From assembly GCA_001566295.1 (NCBI GenBank), contig KQ964254.1, positions 248,001-312,000 of the forward strand: a stretch of 64,000 nucleotides of DNA, read 5' to 3'. Each line of letters opens with the position of its first letter. Within the stretch, counting starts at the first letter, position 1. Shown here in pieces: positions 44,754 through 56,960 of the stretch. The DNA is from Microdochium bolleyi. Taxonomy: Eukaryota > Ascomycota > Sordariomycetes > Xylariales > Microdochiaceae. The translations under genes were made by a program, and so were the position numbers. The notes under the pieces were generated by a model, which was given only the letters and a program-made list of their open reading frames with translations, was not told the DNA's origin and searched no databases.

Positions 44754-47700
44754 ATGCCGGACCCGACACATCAGAGCGGTGCCTCAGCGCCCGCAAGGTC
44801 AAGAGCGTGAGTTCTCCCTCCCATCCCGGCACGCTAGGCACCGCGAAGGCTACACCAAAGTTTGCGGGCCTTGCAGCACATGCCAGCTTCCGAGCCCATG
44901 ACGCAGAGTGCACACCATGCCTGCCTGTGCGTGCCTCCCCGACCCCCAGCCATTCTAACAACCTCCCCAGTCCCACCATCACGGTCGACGAGGCAAACGC
45001 CCCAGCCCCAGCCACAGACGCTCTGTCTGTGTCGCCGACTTCAGACAGGACTCACCTTCCGGGCGATAACCGGCCGACGTCCCCAGCAGATGGCAGAGAC
45101 AGCCGACCCGTGAGCCCTTTCAACAACAGCAACCATGGTCCCAAAGTGGGCCAGGGGTTTCTTTCGGTCCCTAGCCCCGAGCATAGGTCGCGACAGAATT
45201 CGGTCGATAGCAACGAGGGGGCGCGCTCAGTCAACTTCTCACAAGGAGAGACGGTTGTTGCCCAGAAGACAAACTCCGAAGCCGGTCCCGGCAACGAAGC
45301 CATCATGAACGACCCCGATGCATTGAAACCTGACCAAGGCAAAGATGACGATTTTGTCGTCGAAAATAACCCGTTCGCTTTCAGTCCGGGCGAGCTCACC
45401 AAGATGTTTAACCCCAAGAGCTTGTCTGCATTCTACAAACTCGGCGGTCTCACCGGAATTGAAAAGGGCTTGCGCAGCAACCGTGAGTCTGGGCTCAACG
45501 TGGACGAGCGCAAGCTGCACGGAGCGGTCTCGTTTGAGCAGGCCACGGATCGTTCTTCAAAGGACAAGACGCAAAACACCGATGCTCTCGACGGAACCCC
45601 TGCGCAGGGCACGGGCTCTAATGGCGCGGACGAACCATTCTCCGACCGAATTCGAGTCTACAAGGATAACAGGCTGCCGGAGAAGAAGGGCAAGAGCTTC
45701 TTGCAGCTTGTGTGGATCACCTACAACGACAAGGTCCTGATTCTACTCTCAATTGCCGCGGTCATCTCGCTCGCTGTCGGTCTTTATCAGACCTTCGGTG
45801 GCGAGCACAAGGCAGGTGAGCCTGCGGTCGAGTGGATCGAGGGCGTGGCCATCATTGCAGCCATCACCATCGTTGTCCTTGTAGGCTCGCTGAACGACTG
45901 GCAGAAGGAGCGCCAGTTCGCGAAGCTGAACAAGAAGAAGAGTGATCGGGTTGTCAAAGCTCTTCGCTCGGGCAAGACGGTGGAGATTTCAGTCTTCGAT
46001 ATCCTGGCCGGCGAGGTGCTGCATCTCGAGCCGGGCGACCTCATTCCCGTGGACGGCCTTCTCATTCAAGGATCCAACGTCAAGTGTGATGAATCGCAAG
46101 CGACTGGCGAGTCGGATATTATCCGGAAACGCCCCGCTGACGAGGTCTATGCTGCCATTGAGGCTGGTGAAAATCTGAAGAAGGCGGATCCCTTTATTCA
46201 GTCTGGTGGCCGTGTAATGGAAGGCGTCGGCACCTTTATGTGCACTACGACCGGAATCTACTCGAGCTACGGCAAGACCCTCATGTCACTGAATGAGGAC
46301 CCCGAAGTCACCCCTCTCCAGTCCAAGCTTAACGTCATCGCCGAGTACATCGCCAAGCTTGGTGGTGGAGCTGGTCTGCTGCTGTTCATTGTGCTCTTCA
46401 TCGAGTTCTGCGTCGGGCTACCTAAGAACACCGGCAGTCCTGCAGCGAAGGGACAAGAATTTCTGGAGATTTTCATCGTCGTCGTTACTATCATCGTCGT
46501 GGCAGTTCCAGAGGGACTGCCACTCGCGGTCACACTTGCCCTCGCCTTTGCAACGACGCGCATGCTGAGAGACAACAATCTGGTTCGCCACCTCAAAGCC
46601 TGCGAAGTTATGGGTAATGCCACAACGATTTGCTCCGACAAGACCGGCACTTTGACGCAGAACAAAATGACCGTTGTGGCTGGCGCCATCGGCCAACGTC
46701 GCTTCGGAAGCGTCGAGGGTAAATCTGATGAGAAGTCTGGCGAAGAGTTCACTCCCAAAGAATTTGCATCTGGTCTTGCCACGGATGTACAAGATCTGTT
46801 GTCGAAGTCCATCTCGCTCAATTCTACTGCGTTCGAAGGCGATGTGGACGGTGTCAGCACCTTCATCGGTTCCAAGACTGAAACGGCACTCCTCATGTTC
46901 GCCAGGGACAACCTTGCCATGGGTGCGGTGAGTGAAGAGCGCGCCAATGTCAAGATTCTACAGTTGATCCCCTTCGACTCTGGACGGAAATGCATGGGTG
47001 TCGTTGCCCAGCTTGATAGTGGCAAGGCACGCTTGTATGTGAAGGGAGCGTCAGAGATCCTCCTCGGCAAGTGCACGCAATGGCTCAAGAACCCAGCCCA
47101 GGGTGGCGCTAGTGGGCACCTCGAGGACAACGACGTGGAAACCATCAAGACGCTCATCGAGGAGTACGCTTCAAGGTCTCTCAGAACTATTGCCCTGATC
47201 TACCGCGACTTTGACAGCTGGCCTCCGCCTGACGCTCGCCGCAACGAGGACAACAGGAACGAAGCGATTTTCGAGGACGTTTTCCAGAGAATGACCTTCG
47301 TGGGACTTGTCGGCATTCAGGATCCCCTGCGTCCTGGCGTCCCGGAGGCTGTCAAGCAGTGTCAGAGAGCTGGAGTCGTCGTCCGCATGGTCACTGGCGA
47401 CAACAAGCTCACTGCACGCGCCATCGCAACGGAGTGCGGCATCCTTAGCGAGGACGGTGTCGTGATGGAAGGGCCAGAATTCCGGAATCTCAGCAAATGG
47501 CAGCAAAACGAGATCATCCCACGCCTGCAGGTTCTCGCCCGTTCCAGCCCTGAAGACAAGCGCATCCTAGTCCGCCGCCTCAAGGATCTCGGAGAGACTG
47601 TTGCTGTCACTGGCGACGGCACCAACGATGCTCCTGCCTTGAAGCTTGCAGATGTTGGTTTTTCCATGGGTATCGCCGGAACGGAGGTTGCCAAGGAGGC

Positions 47701-49063
47701 TTCGGCTATCATTCTCATGGATGATAACTTCACAAGTATCGTCAAAGCCCTCAAGTGGGGTCGCGCGGTCAATGATGCCGTCAAGCGCTTTCTTCAGTTC
47801 CAGCTTACGGTCAACGTCACTGCCGTCGTTCTCACCTTCTTTACGGCCGTCGCAGACCAGGACCAGAAGTCTGTCCTTACTGCCGTGCAGCTTCTCTGGG
47901 TAAATCTCATTATGGACACACTTGCGGCCCTTGCCTTGGCAACCGACCCGCCTCAAGACAGTGTACTCGATCGTAAGCCTGAACGCAAGGGGTCCGGCAT
48001 CATCTCGGTCACAATGTGGAAGATGATCATCGGTCAAGCGATATACCAGTTGGCCGTCACCTTTACTCTCAAGTATGCCGCCGTACAGCTTGGTATTGCT
48101 AAGGAAACTGAACGGGTAGACGCGCTCGTTTTCAACACGTTCGTGTGGATGCAAGTCTTCAACCAGTGGAAGTAAGTAGTCTCATGACTTTGGCAATCGA
48201 GTTTGCAGTTCAGATCAAACTAACCAGCCCATAGCAACCGGCGCCTGGACAACAAGTTCAATATCCTGGAAGGGTTGACGCAGAACTGGTTCTTCATCGG
48301 CATCAATATCATCATGTGTGGTGCTCAGGTCCTGATCATTTTCTTCGGCGGCGTCGCCTTTTCGATTCCCGTCTCAACCGCGGAACGGCCCCCTCAAAAC
48401 GGACCACAATGGGGCGTTGCGCTAGTGTGCGGTCTGCTGTCTATCCCCATCGGTATGCTTATCCGGCTGATTCCCGACAATCTTGTCCGCAAGTGTGTCC
48501 CGGGTTTCATCAAGCGACGGCAGAAACAGGTTCCTGGTTTCACGGTCTCGGATGAGGAGAAGTTCAATGAGTATCCGGAAGTCTTCACGGATGTCAAAGA
48601 CGATCTTCGCTTCCTCAAGAAGTTCAAGGGTGGGCGCGTCAGCAACCTCAGATTCGCAGCGAGCCACCCGAAGGAGGCTTTCATGTCTGCTGTCCGGAGC
48701 CCCTCGCATTCTCGCAGTAACTCAATAAGGGAGCCGACTACCCCCATTCAGGAGGACGCACTCCCGTCTGCATTGACACCAGAGGGTCGATCACGTTCCA
48801 AGTCGAATCGATCTCGATCCAACTCGGCACTGGGGGCTACTGCCGTCATGGCTGGTATCATTGCTGGCAGCGTTGGTGCGACCTGGTCCCCGGTTGAGAA
48901 GCCAGCTGGGGAACGCGAATTCCCACCACGCGCGGCTCCATCGCCACTTGCCAGCAGGGACGACAGCCAGCAGGTTCTGCAAGACGAGCACCAGCCCGCT
49001 CCTGCAGCAGACGTCCCAACATTGTCCGTGCCTCAACCTCCTTCGCAGAAACATATTTCCTAG
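44754..49063 (+). CDS. pmc1: PMC1/PMCA-type P-type Ca2+-transporting ATPase (P2B)
   Basis: Membrane calcium pump, 1360 aa, from exons 44754-44806, 44971-48171 and 48235-49063. Intron 1: GTGAGT, branch CTAAC, CCCCAG. Intron 2: GTAAGT, branch CTAAC, CATAG. P-type signatures are complete: TGES in the actuator domain, PEGLPLAV in TM4, the phosphorylation loop SDKTGTLTQNK (Asp ~574), MVTGDN, and GDGTNDAPALKLADVGFSMG. TM5-6 carry QLTVNVTAVVLTF and QLLWVNLIMDT, the P2B calcium site. The long Ser/Pro-rich N-terminus contains FAFSPGELTKMFNPKSLSA, a motif of fungal vacuolar-type PMCAs. The C-terminal ~200 residues are Ser/Arg-rich, probably regulatory. Family members move Ca2+ into the vacuole or out of the cell and are usually calcineurin-regulated. 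Pezizomycotina have several paralogues, so which one this is remains open. Confidence 0.95.
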
Positions 49064-50559
49064 GTGGTTTGATGAATTCTCTTTCTTGTATTTTTGATAC
49101 TTCATATGAGCGAAAAAGACCAAGGGCGGAAAGGCAACCCCCACGCAATGGCTGCAATGCATTCTCACACCTCCTTCTGGCTCGTTGCTTCGTCGCAGTA
49201 TCAGCTTTCTACCACGTGGCAGAATCGACAGCGGTTCCGAGCACGCCGGAGGCGGACGGGTAGCGCCATTGCTGTCGCGGCGCATCACACTGCACCAGGA
49301 ACGCACCACTCGAAAGCTGCCGCGCTAGGCATCGTGACGACAAGCAGGATGCCTGGGGATGATGAGGCGACAGGGTTGGGGGAATGTGCCAGCTACAGCA
49401 TACGAGCGATGGTGGCTCCTCTATGGATACCTTGATAATGTAGCCCCGACGAGGGTAACTCTTCTCTCGTTTCGATTTCCTTACCTTTTTCTCCTACTGG
49501 AACATTCGGTTTCTATGCCGGGCGTGCTCGGAACAGCACATTGCCGAGATTGCAAGGCACCACTGTGTGCCAAGAGTTATCACATTGGAAAGGTGTCTGC
49601 AGGGGAGAAGAGGCCGGCAACAAGCAATAGACAAGTTTCCCATGTGCCATTTGACTCTATGATGGGTTGCTGTGCATGTACTGTGCCATGAAACATGCTT
49701 GCGGTGAGAACCTGTGGAAAGACGTGCGTGTGGGGCGCCATTGTCGCGGTGGACGGACTCGGACGGCCGATAAGAGAGTTGTGGTGATGGCCAAGTTGCC
49801 AGCCCACGACAAGAGCAAGCGTCACCCTGGAGTCGCGCCTCGCCCGGTGGGGGAGAAGCTAGAGGCGATCGCATCGTAGAGTCGACAGGATGCCGAGATT
49901 GGCTGCCAGGTGGTGTCATGCTCCGGAGAAAGCAAGGGAAGAAAGACCGGGCTCGATCGGGGTCGCACACTGGAACTGCAAGGACAACTGGGAATGACAA
50001 GTCGACTAAACAACAAAGTCTTGACCCGCCCCTTGGGGCACGTCCAAGAGGCAAAGGCAAACCAACCAGACAATTCTGTCTGGCTCCGGAACCGTCCGTC
50101 TCCGCTCTCTCTTCCTCCCGACCCGTCTCATCTCGGTCAACCAAGACACGCACGGCAGCCGCAACTAAGTCCTCGCCACAGCGCAACTCTCTCTTCCGTC
50201 CTTGCGTCCATCTTGTTTCTGCCTTGTATCTCCCATCTCCAATTCCCTGAATTCGTGCCGTTGCTTCGCACCGTTCTGACACGCGACCCCCGGCGCGCAC
50301 CCCTTCCGCACCGCAACACCCTGCACCAGTCCTGATTGTCTGCATCCTGGCGGGCATCCGCAGCTCGAGTTGGGTGTGGGCTGACTGCACACCTTCGTCG
50401 TGCCTGAGGTTTTGGCTTTGAGCCAGGCACCTTATTATATTTGATTGCTCACTGCACATATTTAATCTCGCACCTGGTGTCTCCCTCTGACTCTCCATCT
50501 TCACCTTCTCCTCGCCGAATCACGTCAGACTGGTCCCCAGGGACTGCACGTACCGCGTC
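49064..50559. other. Intergenic region, 1.5 kb, with sirtuin promoter at its right end
   Basis: No gene supported; a long minus-strand frame here is compositional. Right end: TATATTT at 50436-50442, about 120 nt before the sirtuin ATG, followed by a CT-rich tract (50480-50515). Confidence 0.45.
50436..50442 (+). promoter_or_regulatory. TATA-like box of the sirtuin gene
   Basis: TATATTT about 120 nt upstream of the ATG at 50560 and followed by a pyrimidine-rich leader. Confidence 0.4.
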
Positions 50560-52315
50560 ATGGCTGGAGACACTGATCACAACAACGATGGCAACAACAA
50601 CACCAACGGCAGCAGCATCGTCAGCCCGTTGGCGCTTGTTGACAACAATGCCAATCTGCACAGTTCCAGCGGCACGGACGTGCAAGCAGAGCAGAAGGAT
50701 GCCAATGCCGCACCGGTCAAGCGCAAACCGGGCAGGCCGCGCAAGCACCCGCTGCCGCCCGGCGTCGCACCGCCAAAGCGTGTTGCTGCCCCCAGCAAGC
50801 AAGTGCCCTCGTCGACCAGCTCGACAGACCCAGATGCAATTGCCGAGCTCGAGGAGCGCGTCAATGATCTGAGCGACTCGTGGGAGACCGAGTCCCTCTA
50901 CGCAGATGCCATCCAGGATCTCGCCCTCGACAAGGACAATGCCGGCAGCACAGGTACGGAATACATCGAGACTGCCAGAAACAATCACTGACCAGCACCA
51001 ACATGCAGATATAATCCCGCCGCAGGAGGCCGCTGTCCTGCGCCAGCAGCTCCGTGCGCTGGGCCCGGTGGAGTTCTACACGCGGCACATCGAGTCGGGC
51101 AACTATGCGGCGAAGCGCCTCATCACGGCCTTTGGGGTCAAGCCTCCGGCGTTCCTCGAGGGCTGCGACGATGACGCCTACTTCCAGCTGCTCACCCTGG
51201 CCATGACCCGCGAGCTACAGAAGCGTGTCAAGCTTACCGAGCACAACTCGGTCGACGATGCCGTGCGCCTCATCCAGCGCGCCCGCAACATCATCGTTCT
51301 CACCGGTGCGGGCATCTCCACGTCGCTGGGCATCCCGGACTTCCGCTCAAAGTCCACCGGCCTCTACTCACAGCTCGAGAAGATGGGCCTTGGCATCAAT
51401 GATCCACAAGAGGTCTTCAACATTGACGTCTTCCGCGAGGACCCCAGCATATTCTACTCCGTCGCCCGCAACATCCTCCCGGACGATGCCAAGGTCTTCA
51501 CTCCCACCCACGCCTTCATCGCCATGCTTCAGAACCGTGACAAGCTCCTCACCAATTACTCACAGAACATCGACAACATCGAGGCCAATGCCGGCATAGA
51601 GCCCAAGAACCTCGTGCAATGTCATGGCTCCTTCGCCACAGCCACTTGCCAGCGCTGCGGTTATAGGCTGCCCGGCCACGCTATCTTCGGGGAGATCAAG
51701 GCAGACAGGATCCCACGCTGCCCCAGTTGCATTGCGAAGCTTCGCAATAAGGGCTTTGTCAAGCGTAAGAGGCCAAGCAACGGCCGCTCGTCCTCCCGCC
51801 GTGGACGCGGCCAGTCTGACGATGACTCAGACGATGATTACAACATTCCATCCGCCGGCGTGATGAAGCCGGATATCACCTTCTTTGGTGAAGCCCTGCC
51901 CGATGAGTTCGCCAACCGGCTTGCGGAGGATCGCAATCTGGTTGATCTCGTGATTGTTATTGGCACCTCGCTCAAGGTTGCGCCAGTCTCCGAAGTCGCC
52001 TCGTTCCTCCCAGCCCACGTCCCGCAGATTTACATCTCACGAACGCCTGTGAGCCACATCAACTTTGACATCGACATGCTGGGAGACTGTGACGTCGTCG
52101 TCTCGGAGCTCTGTCGACGACTTGGGTGGGACTTGCAGCACAGCATGATTCCTCCCAACCAGCAGGTCGCCATCGAGACGGAGACAGGTTACGATAGTCG
52201 TCACTTGTTCACCGAGCTCAATGACAACGTCGTCAAGACCGAAGTCACCATACTTCCCGACTTGTCTTCGTCGGCGCACGCCCCTGCCGAAGAAGGCCGC
52301 CGCAGAAGCCGATGA
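50560..52315 (+). CDS. Class I sirtuin, NAD+-dependent histone deacetylase (Sir2/Hst1 type)
   Basis: Nuclear NAD+-dependent protein deacetylase of 566 aa, exons 50560-50953 and 51009-52315 (GTACGG donor, CTGAC branch, ATGCAG acceptor). The catalytic core has the NAD-binding GAGIS (from residue 231) with [22 protein letters not shown], the catalytic His337 in [11 protein letters not shown], and two zinc-binding CxxC pairs (CQRC and CPSC). A basic/acidic insertion (RRGRGQ then SDDDSDDD) precedes [12 protein letters not shown], as in class I enzymes. Upstream of the core, [17 protein letters not shown] is a conserved Sir2/Hst1 N-terminal segment. An AT-hook (GRPRK, residues 58-62) lies in the disordered N-terminus, suggesting direct DNA contact. 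Relatives silence chromatin and subtelomeric or secondary-metabolite genes. The 3' end converges with the SCYL2 gene. Confidence 0.94.
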
Positions 52316-52997
52316 GCTAGCTGGCTTGGGCCGCGTAAGCCTTTCATTGGTTGGAGGCCCTCTGGGCTGCGCTGAAGCCAAAAGTAGTGCATACCTGAGT
52401 GCGCAGCTCTACGCATACGTCTCAAGTCTCCCACGCCTTGATTGACCGTAGTGTTGGCATTACAGAACCTCTAATGTCCGTGAACTTTGGTCTATCAACG
52501 TTTTTGTCGTTTGTCTTTCTGGAGCAAGCACGGAGTTATGGATTTTTTTTTTCCTCACCAAGGGAGATGAGCCTGGCGGCTGGTCCCCATAATGGGCAGG
52601 CCGAGGACCTTGGGGTATCTGCCTTGATACTACGAATTCTCCACGGCCATGGAGTACGGGCTATCCTAGGGTAGGATCAGCCATGTTGGCATTTCACGTA
52701 GAGCATGATCCAGGACGGGGAGGTTATCTTACACTGACAGGCTGGCACATACGTTTCCAGCCTCGGTCTCATTCTCATAGAAAGTCCACAGACGCACGTC
52801 ACAAAGAGCGTGTTGGCGTTTTACCAAGTCCTAAATGAAGCTTCGCAGAACACAACGGAGTCGCACAATAAGCAAGTCGACACTCGATCATAGAACAATG
52901 ACGCTGTTTGAGCTGCTATTTTCCTTCTCGCACGGTGCCACTAGAATAAACGGAGGGTATATGTAGCCACGCAACGATTCCGCCCCCGTGCCGTTCG
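52316..52997. other. Convergent 3' intergenic region
   Basis: 680 noncoding bases between two converging genes; holds their 3' UTRs and a T9 run near 52545. Nothing else seen. Confidence 0.4.
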
Positions 52998-55900
52998 TTA
53001 GATAAGACTCTCGTACTTGTCCAGCCCCGAACCCCCTGTCTTCTGCTGCGCTGCAGCGGCCTGGTTATTCGGCTTACTGATACCCATAATCATGCCACCG
53101 CTACTGTTGTTATTGTTGCCCATCATGCTGCTCATGCTGCCCATGCCGCCACCCCCGCCCATCATGCTATTCATATTCCCCATAGTAGGGGCAGCTTGGG
53201 AGGACAGGCCGCCGCCATAGTTCGGCCTGGCAGGCTGCGCCCCACCAAAGGAAGTCTGTCTCTGAGGCTGCCCGCCCGGTGGCGGCGGGAGACTGAATCC
53301 TGACTGTGCGCTGCTGCCTGTTGACGGCGGTGGGGCCAGGGAGAAGGACGAGGCTGATCGCTGCGGCAGCTGTTGGCTCACGCCGCCCATGCTCATGCTG
53401 GCCATGGAGCTGGTCATGCCGCCGAATGCAGAGGTGCTGGTCGTCTGTGGCGAGGCTGAAGTCGCCCAGGGGTTCGCAGCTGGAGTTGACGCCGCGGAAA
53501 GAGGTGGCGGTGCCCCCCAGCCACCTGTTGCGGTTGTGCTTTGTGCGCTGTTCATGGTCGCTGTCTGCATCATACTCCCACTGCTTCCAGAGGGCTGGAG
53601 GGGCTTCGAGAACTGTGTCGACGTGGGTGTCAGGGCGTCAAACCGGCCGAGGTCAGGAGTCACTGTTCGGAACGACGACTGGGCTGGCGGTGCTGCCACC
53701 GTGGTTGGGCTTGGTGTCGACCAGGAGAACTGTGGCGTGCTCGATCGCTGCACAGGAGGTGACGCAGTGCGACTTGCTTGAGACGGCGCGGCGTCCCAGC
53801 CAGCGTCCATCACATCTCTAGATTGGCGTGACGCTTTGCCCTTGACCAGGCTCTCAAAGTCATCCTCGCCACCGGCTCCGTTCGTGCTCTCAAAGGCCGT
53901 GCCCGTGAGACCACCGAAGGCCAGGAAATCCTCGTTCGGCGAGGCAGCGCCCGCGCCATTGGTCACGCTCGAGAGCTCCTGTAGCTTCTTCATCTGCTCG
54001 TCTTCCACACGCCGAGATAAAGTCTTGATGAGCGCCATGAAGGACTGGAACTGCTTCAGGTTCAGCAGAGGACCCAGGCTCATGCTCCAGAGTACGGGGA
54101 GGACTTCCATTGCCACGAAATCGGCATCAGCAAACTCGCCGACCACGCGCAGCACGCTAAGCGCCGCGAGCATAACTGCTGGCTCTTTCGTCTTGATGGC
54201 CTTGATCAATGGCACGATCTTTTCCTGCATCGTGTATTTGTCCAGTGCACTGGAGGAGGACGCCTTCTTCTTATCGGCAGTCAGCCCGTCAAGGCCGCCA
54301 TCATCGGAGTCGTTCGAGCCACCGCAGAGGATGACAAAGGCTTGCAGACCCCGCACCTTGATGGCAAGACTGTTCGTTTTGCTGAAAACTGTCGCCACTA
54401 CGGGGAAGAGCTCGTTTTTTATGGTCGTGAAGTCCAGGATGGGCAGGATGACGGGAAGCCCGCGCATCGCGACATCCACCAAGGAAGGGGTTGGCGACTC
54501 GATAGCAGACAGGAAAATAGGCAGAACGTCTGAAAGTAATTCCGTCAGTGGCCTGCTCCTGGCCTCGAAACGGAAGTGACTGCTTACCTTCTTTGAACTC
54601 CTTGCCTGTTGTGTTGTCTGCAATCAACTTGCCGTTTTCCAGCACAACCATAAGGCCCGCGTCCCGAGCTGGATCCTTCTCTTGTAGCTGTTTGGCATTC
54701 GCAGTGAATATCTCCTTGAGGCGCGGGCGGGCCTTCTCGCTGAATGCACGTTTCCCAGACGGCAAGAGATCAATAATCTTGAAAACGTTCTGGAGGATCA
54801 GGGATAACAGATCTTTGTCCTTGAGCTCTTCAAGCAACGCGGGCAGGATTTTCTTCTCCATGACCGACTTGGGAAACGACGGCAGCACCTTGCTCAACCC
54901 TCGCAGGAACTGAGCCTTCTCATTCGGTGTCTTTGCAGGGAATGCATCCAAGAATCTGATCGTGGAAACAAGAATGTTGTCAAAGTATTCGCTCTCCTGG
55001 AACTCCCGTGCAGTCATGCGCTGCGCAGGTCGGCGCGTAATCAGCCGTGGTAATACCGAACTAGACAGATCGCGTGGCAGTGGCCGCGACGAGAGATAGC
55101 CGTTTCCAGATGACGGGACAGTCGAGGACGATGTGAATATCCTTTTGTAGGCCGAGATACTCCCGCTGCTTTCTATAGGGGACTTATGAGGTGAGTTGTA
55201 GAGCGCGATGCAGAGCAATCCCAAAGAGAACATGTCTGCGGATGTCGTGAGGTTGTTGTCCAGAACGAAATCTGGTGATGTGTAGTCCAGGTTGATCTGT
55301 GCTTGACGGGGGAGCCTGGGATCCAGGTTGAGCATTTCCGAAAGACTGACAGGCTGTACTGATGTCGATTTTGTTGAGCCCTCTGGTGGACTGCAGTATG
55401 CCAGCCCACTGATTTTCCAGTCTGACTTTGCATTAATCAAGATGCTGTCGGGTGTCAAGTTGCCATGGACAAGCCCGGCGTTCTCATGCAGGAACTCCAA
55501 GGCTTTGCTGACCTGCAGCAAACCCTTCTGGATCTCGAGTTCGTCGATCTCCAACTCGCGCCTCCGCCTGACACCGTCAGAATCCTCTGTCACATAGCGG
55601 CTGGATCGGCCGCCAACGCCGCCAGAGCGTTCCTGGTCGTCCTTGTCCTGCAGGAGACTGGCAAGCGAGGTTGTGACAGGCTCGGTGACAAACTGCAGAC
55701 CGCCACCTCGCGTATCTTCGACAGGCTCGACCAGCTCGAGAACACTGGGATGCCGTAGGCGGGCAAGAGAGGACGCTTCCTTCCTTAAGCGTTCGACGAC
55801 CTCCTCCGTTGCGCGCTTGAATGCGGCGGCGCCAGAGCGCCCTAGGGAATTGCCGTGGGCATCGAGAGACTTTCTGTCGAAGACGAAGACCGAGTAAGGT

Positions 55901-56022
55901 TTGTCCGTGGACTTCTTTTTCGCATCGAAGATCTTCCAAGGCCCAGCTGTCGACGAAGCTGAGGTGGAGACAGTATAGTTTGAGTTGATGTTCGAGGAGA
56001 AGCCCTTGAGGGATGAGAACAT
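52998..56022 (-). CDS. SCYL2/SCY1-like pseudokinase with HEAT-type repeats
   Basis: Protein of 988 aa from two exons, 54588-56022 and 52998-54529 (GTAAGC donor, ACTGACGG branch region, TTTCAG acceptor). ATG at 56022. The N-terminal ~330 residues have a kinase fold, but the catalytic loop reads HGN (186-188) in place of HRD and the DFG position reads SGL (205-207), so catalysis is not expected. A helical HEAT-like solenoid (~350-700) follows. The C-terminal ~270 residues are Ser/Gly/Met/Asn-rich and low in complexity, ending GSGLDKYESLI, a short motif shared by SCYL2-type proteins. Family role: clathrin-coat and trans-Golgi/endosome trafficking; the fission yeast relative is Ppk32. It shares a ~940-bp divergent promoter region with the aminotransferase gene. 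Confidence 0.92.
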
Positions 56023-56960
56023 TTTGGTAGAGGCGCAGTCGATCGGATTATATCAAGAAGTCCCTCATGTCGTGCGGGGAGCGAAACGCTTGTGTGTCGG
56101 CGCTCGTCGTTGTTGTCGTGGTCGCTCGTGGGGTAGATCGCCGTCGTGTTTTGGGCCGCCAGCTCGGGGGGTGAGGCGTTGCGTGATGCTGATGCTAAAA
56201 TCGTGCCGCGCGGTTGATGGATTATCGAATTCTGCTGAAGCTTTGGTATTGCAAGAAGTTGCGTGCATGTGCGATTGTGTCCAAGGGAGGTGTGCCACGA
56301 CGCTCGTGTGGTCAAGCGTGTTCGTCGCAGGTTGTCGGTTGCTCAACGGCCTGATCCATTGCGCTGCATGCGGCTCTCCTGAGCGCTGTGGACGAGGAGC
56401 CATGTCAGCGACGGAACGGCAAGCTATTTGCTGCTTGGGGGCGCCAAGGGTCCTCGGCAGGACATGTACCTCGCGCCAGTAGGTACTTCGAGGCCCGGAG
56501 ATAAGGGAGCTGTGCACGCAATTATGCAGTCAGTTGAGCTCGAGTTGTGCAAGCACATTGTTCTCAAGATATACTTGGTATGATTGGCTGCAGCTACCCC
56601 TGCCTCCAGCAGCCCACTAGAGGCGCCGATATCGCTCAGGGTCCGGCGACCCCAGACATTTCGCACCGCAAAGTCGCTCGTGGCTTGCCAATTATTGCCC
56701 GGCCGTTCAGATCTCGCTGTATGACTACCTGCACGCTGCGTCTCCTGTCCCTCTGCAAACCGACGAGACCCGCGTCAGCCCGCCCTTGGCCATTTGTTTT
56801 CAAGTTCGCCGGCCTCGAACATCATCGCCCTGCGATCTTCTATTCCATCTTATAGAGGGCCGATCCTCCCTTGCAGTGACACGTTCTTTCCTCCCCGCTG
56901 CGCGAGGCTCCGAACCGTAGTCGAACTCTGCCCAGAAACATCACATCCCAACACACCACA
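56023..56960. promoter_or_regulatory. Divergent intergenic region between SCYL2-like and aminotransferase genes
   Basis: About 940 noncoding bases. A TTATAG element at 56850-56855 lies about 110 nt before the aminotransferase ATG, followed by a CT-rich leader. I did not find a clear Leu3 or Gcn4/CPC1 site. Confidence 0.35.

Noticed and set aside
46267..47157. 296-codon minus-strand open frame inside the Ca2+-ATPase
   Set aside because: Antisense shadow of the conserved P-type ATPase core.
49494..50504. 336-codon minus-strand open frame upstream of the sirtuin
   Set aside because: Covers the sirtuin promoter with its TATA and CT tract; Arg/Ser/Cys-rich without motifs.
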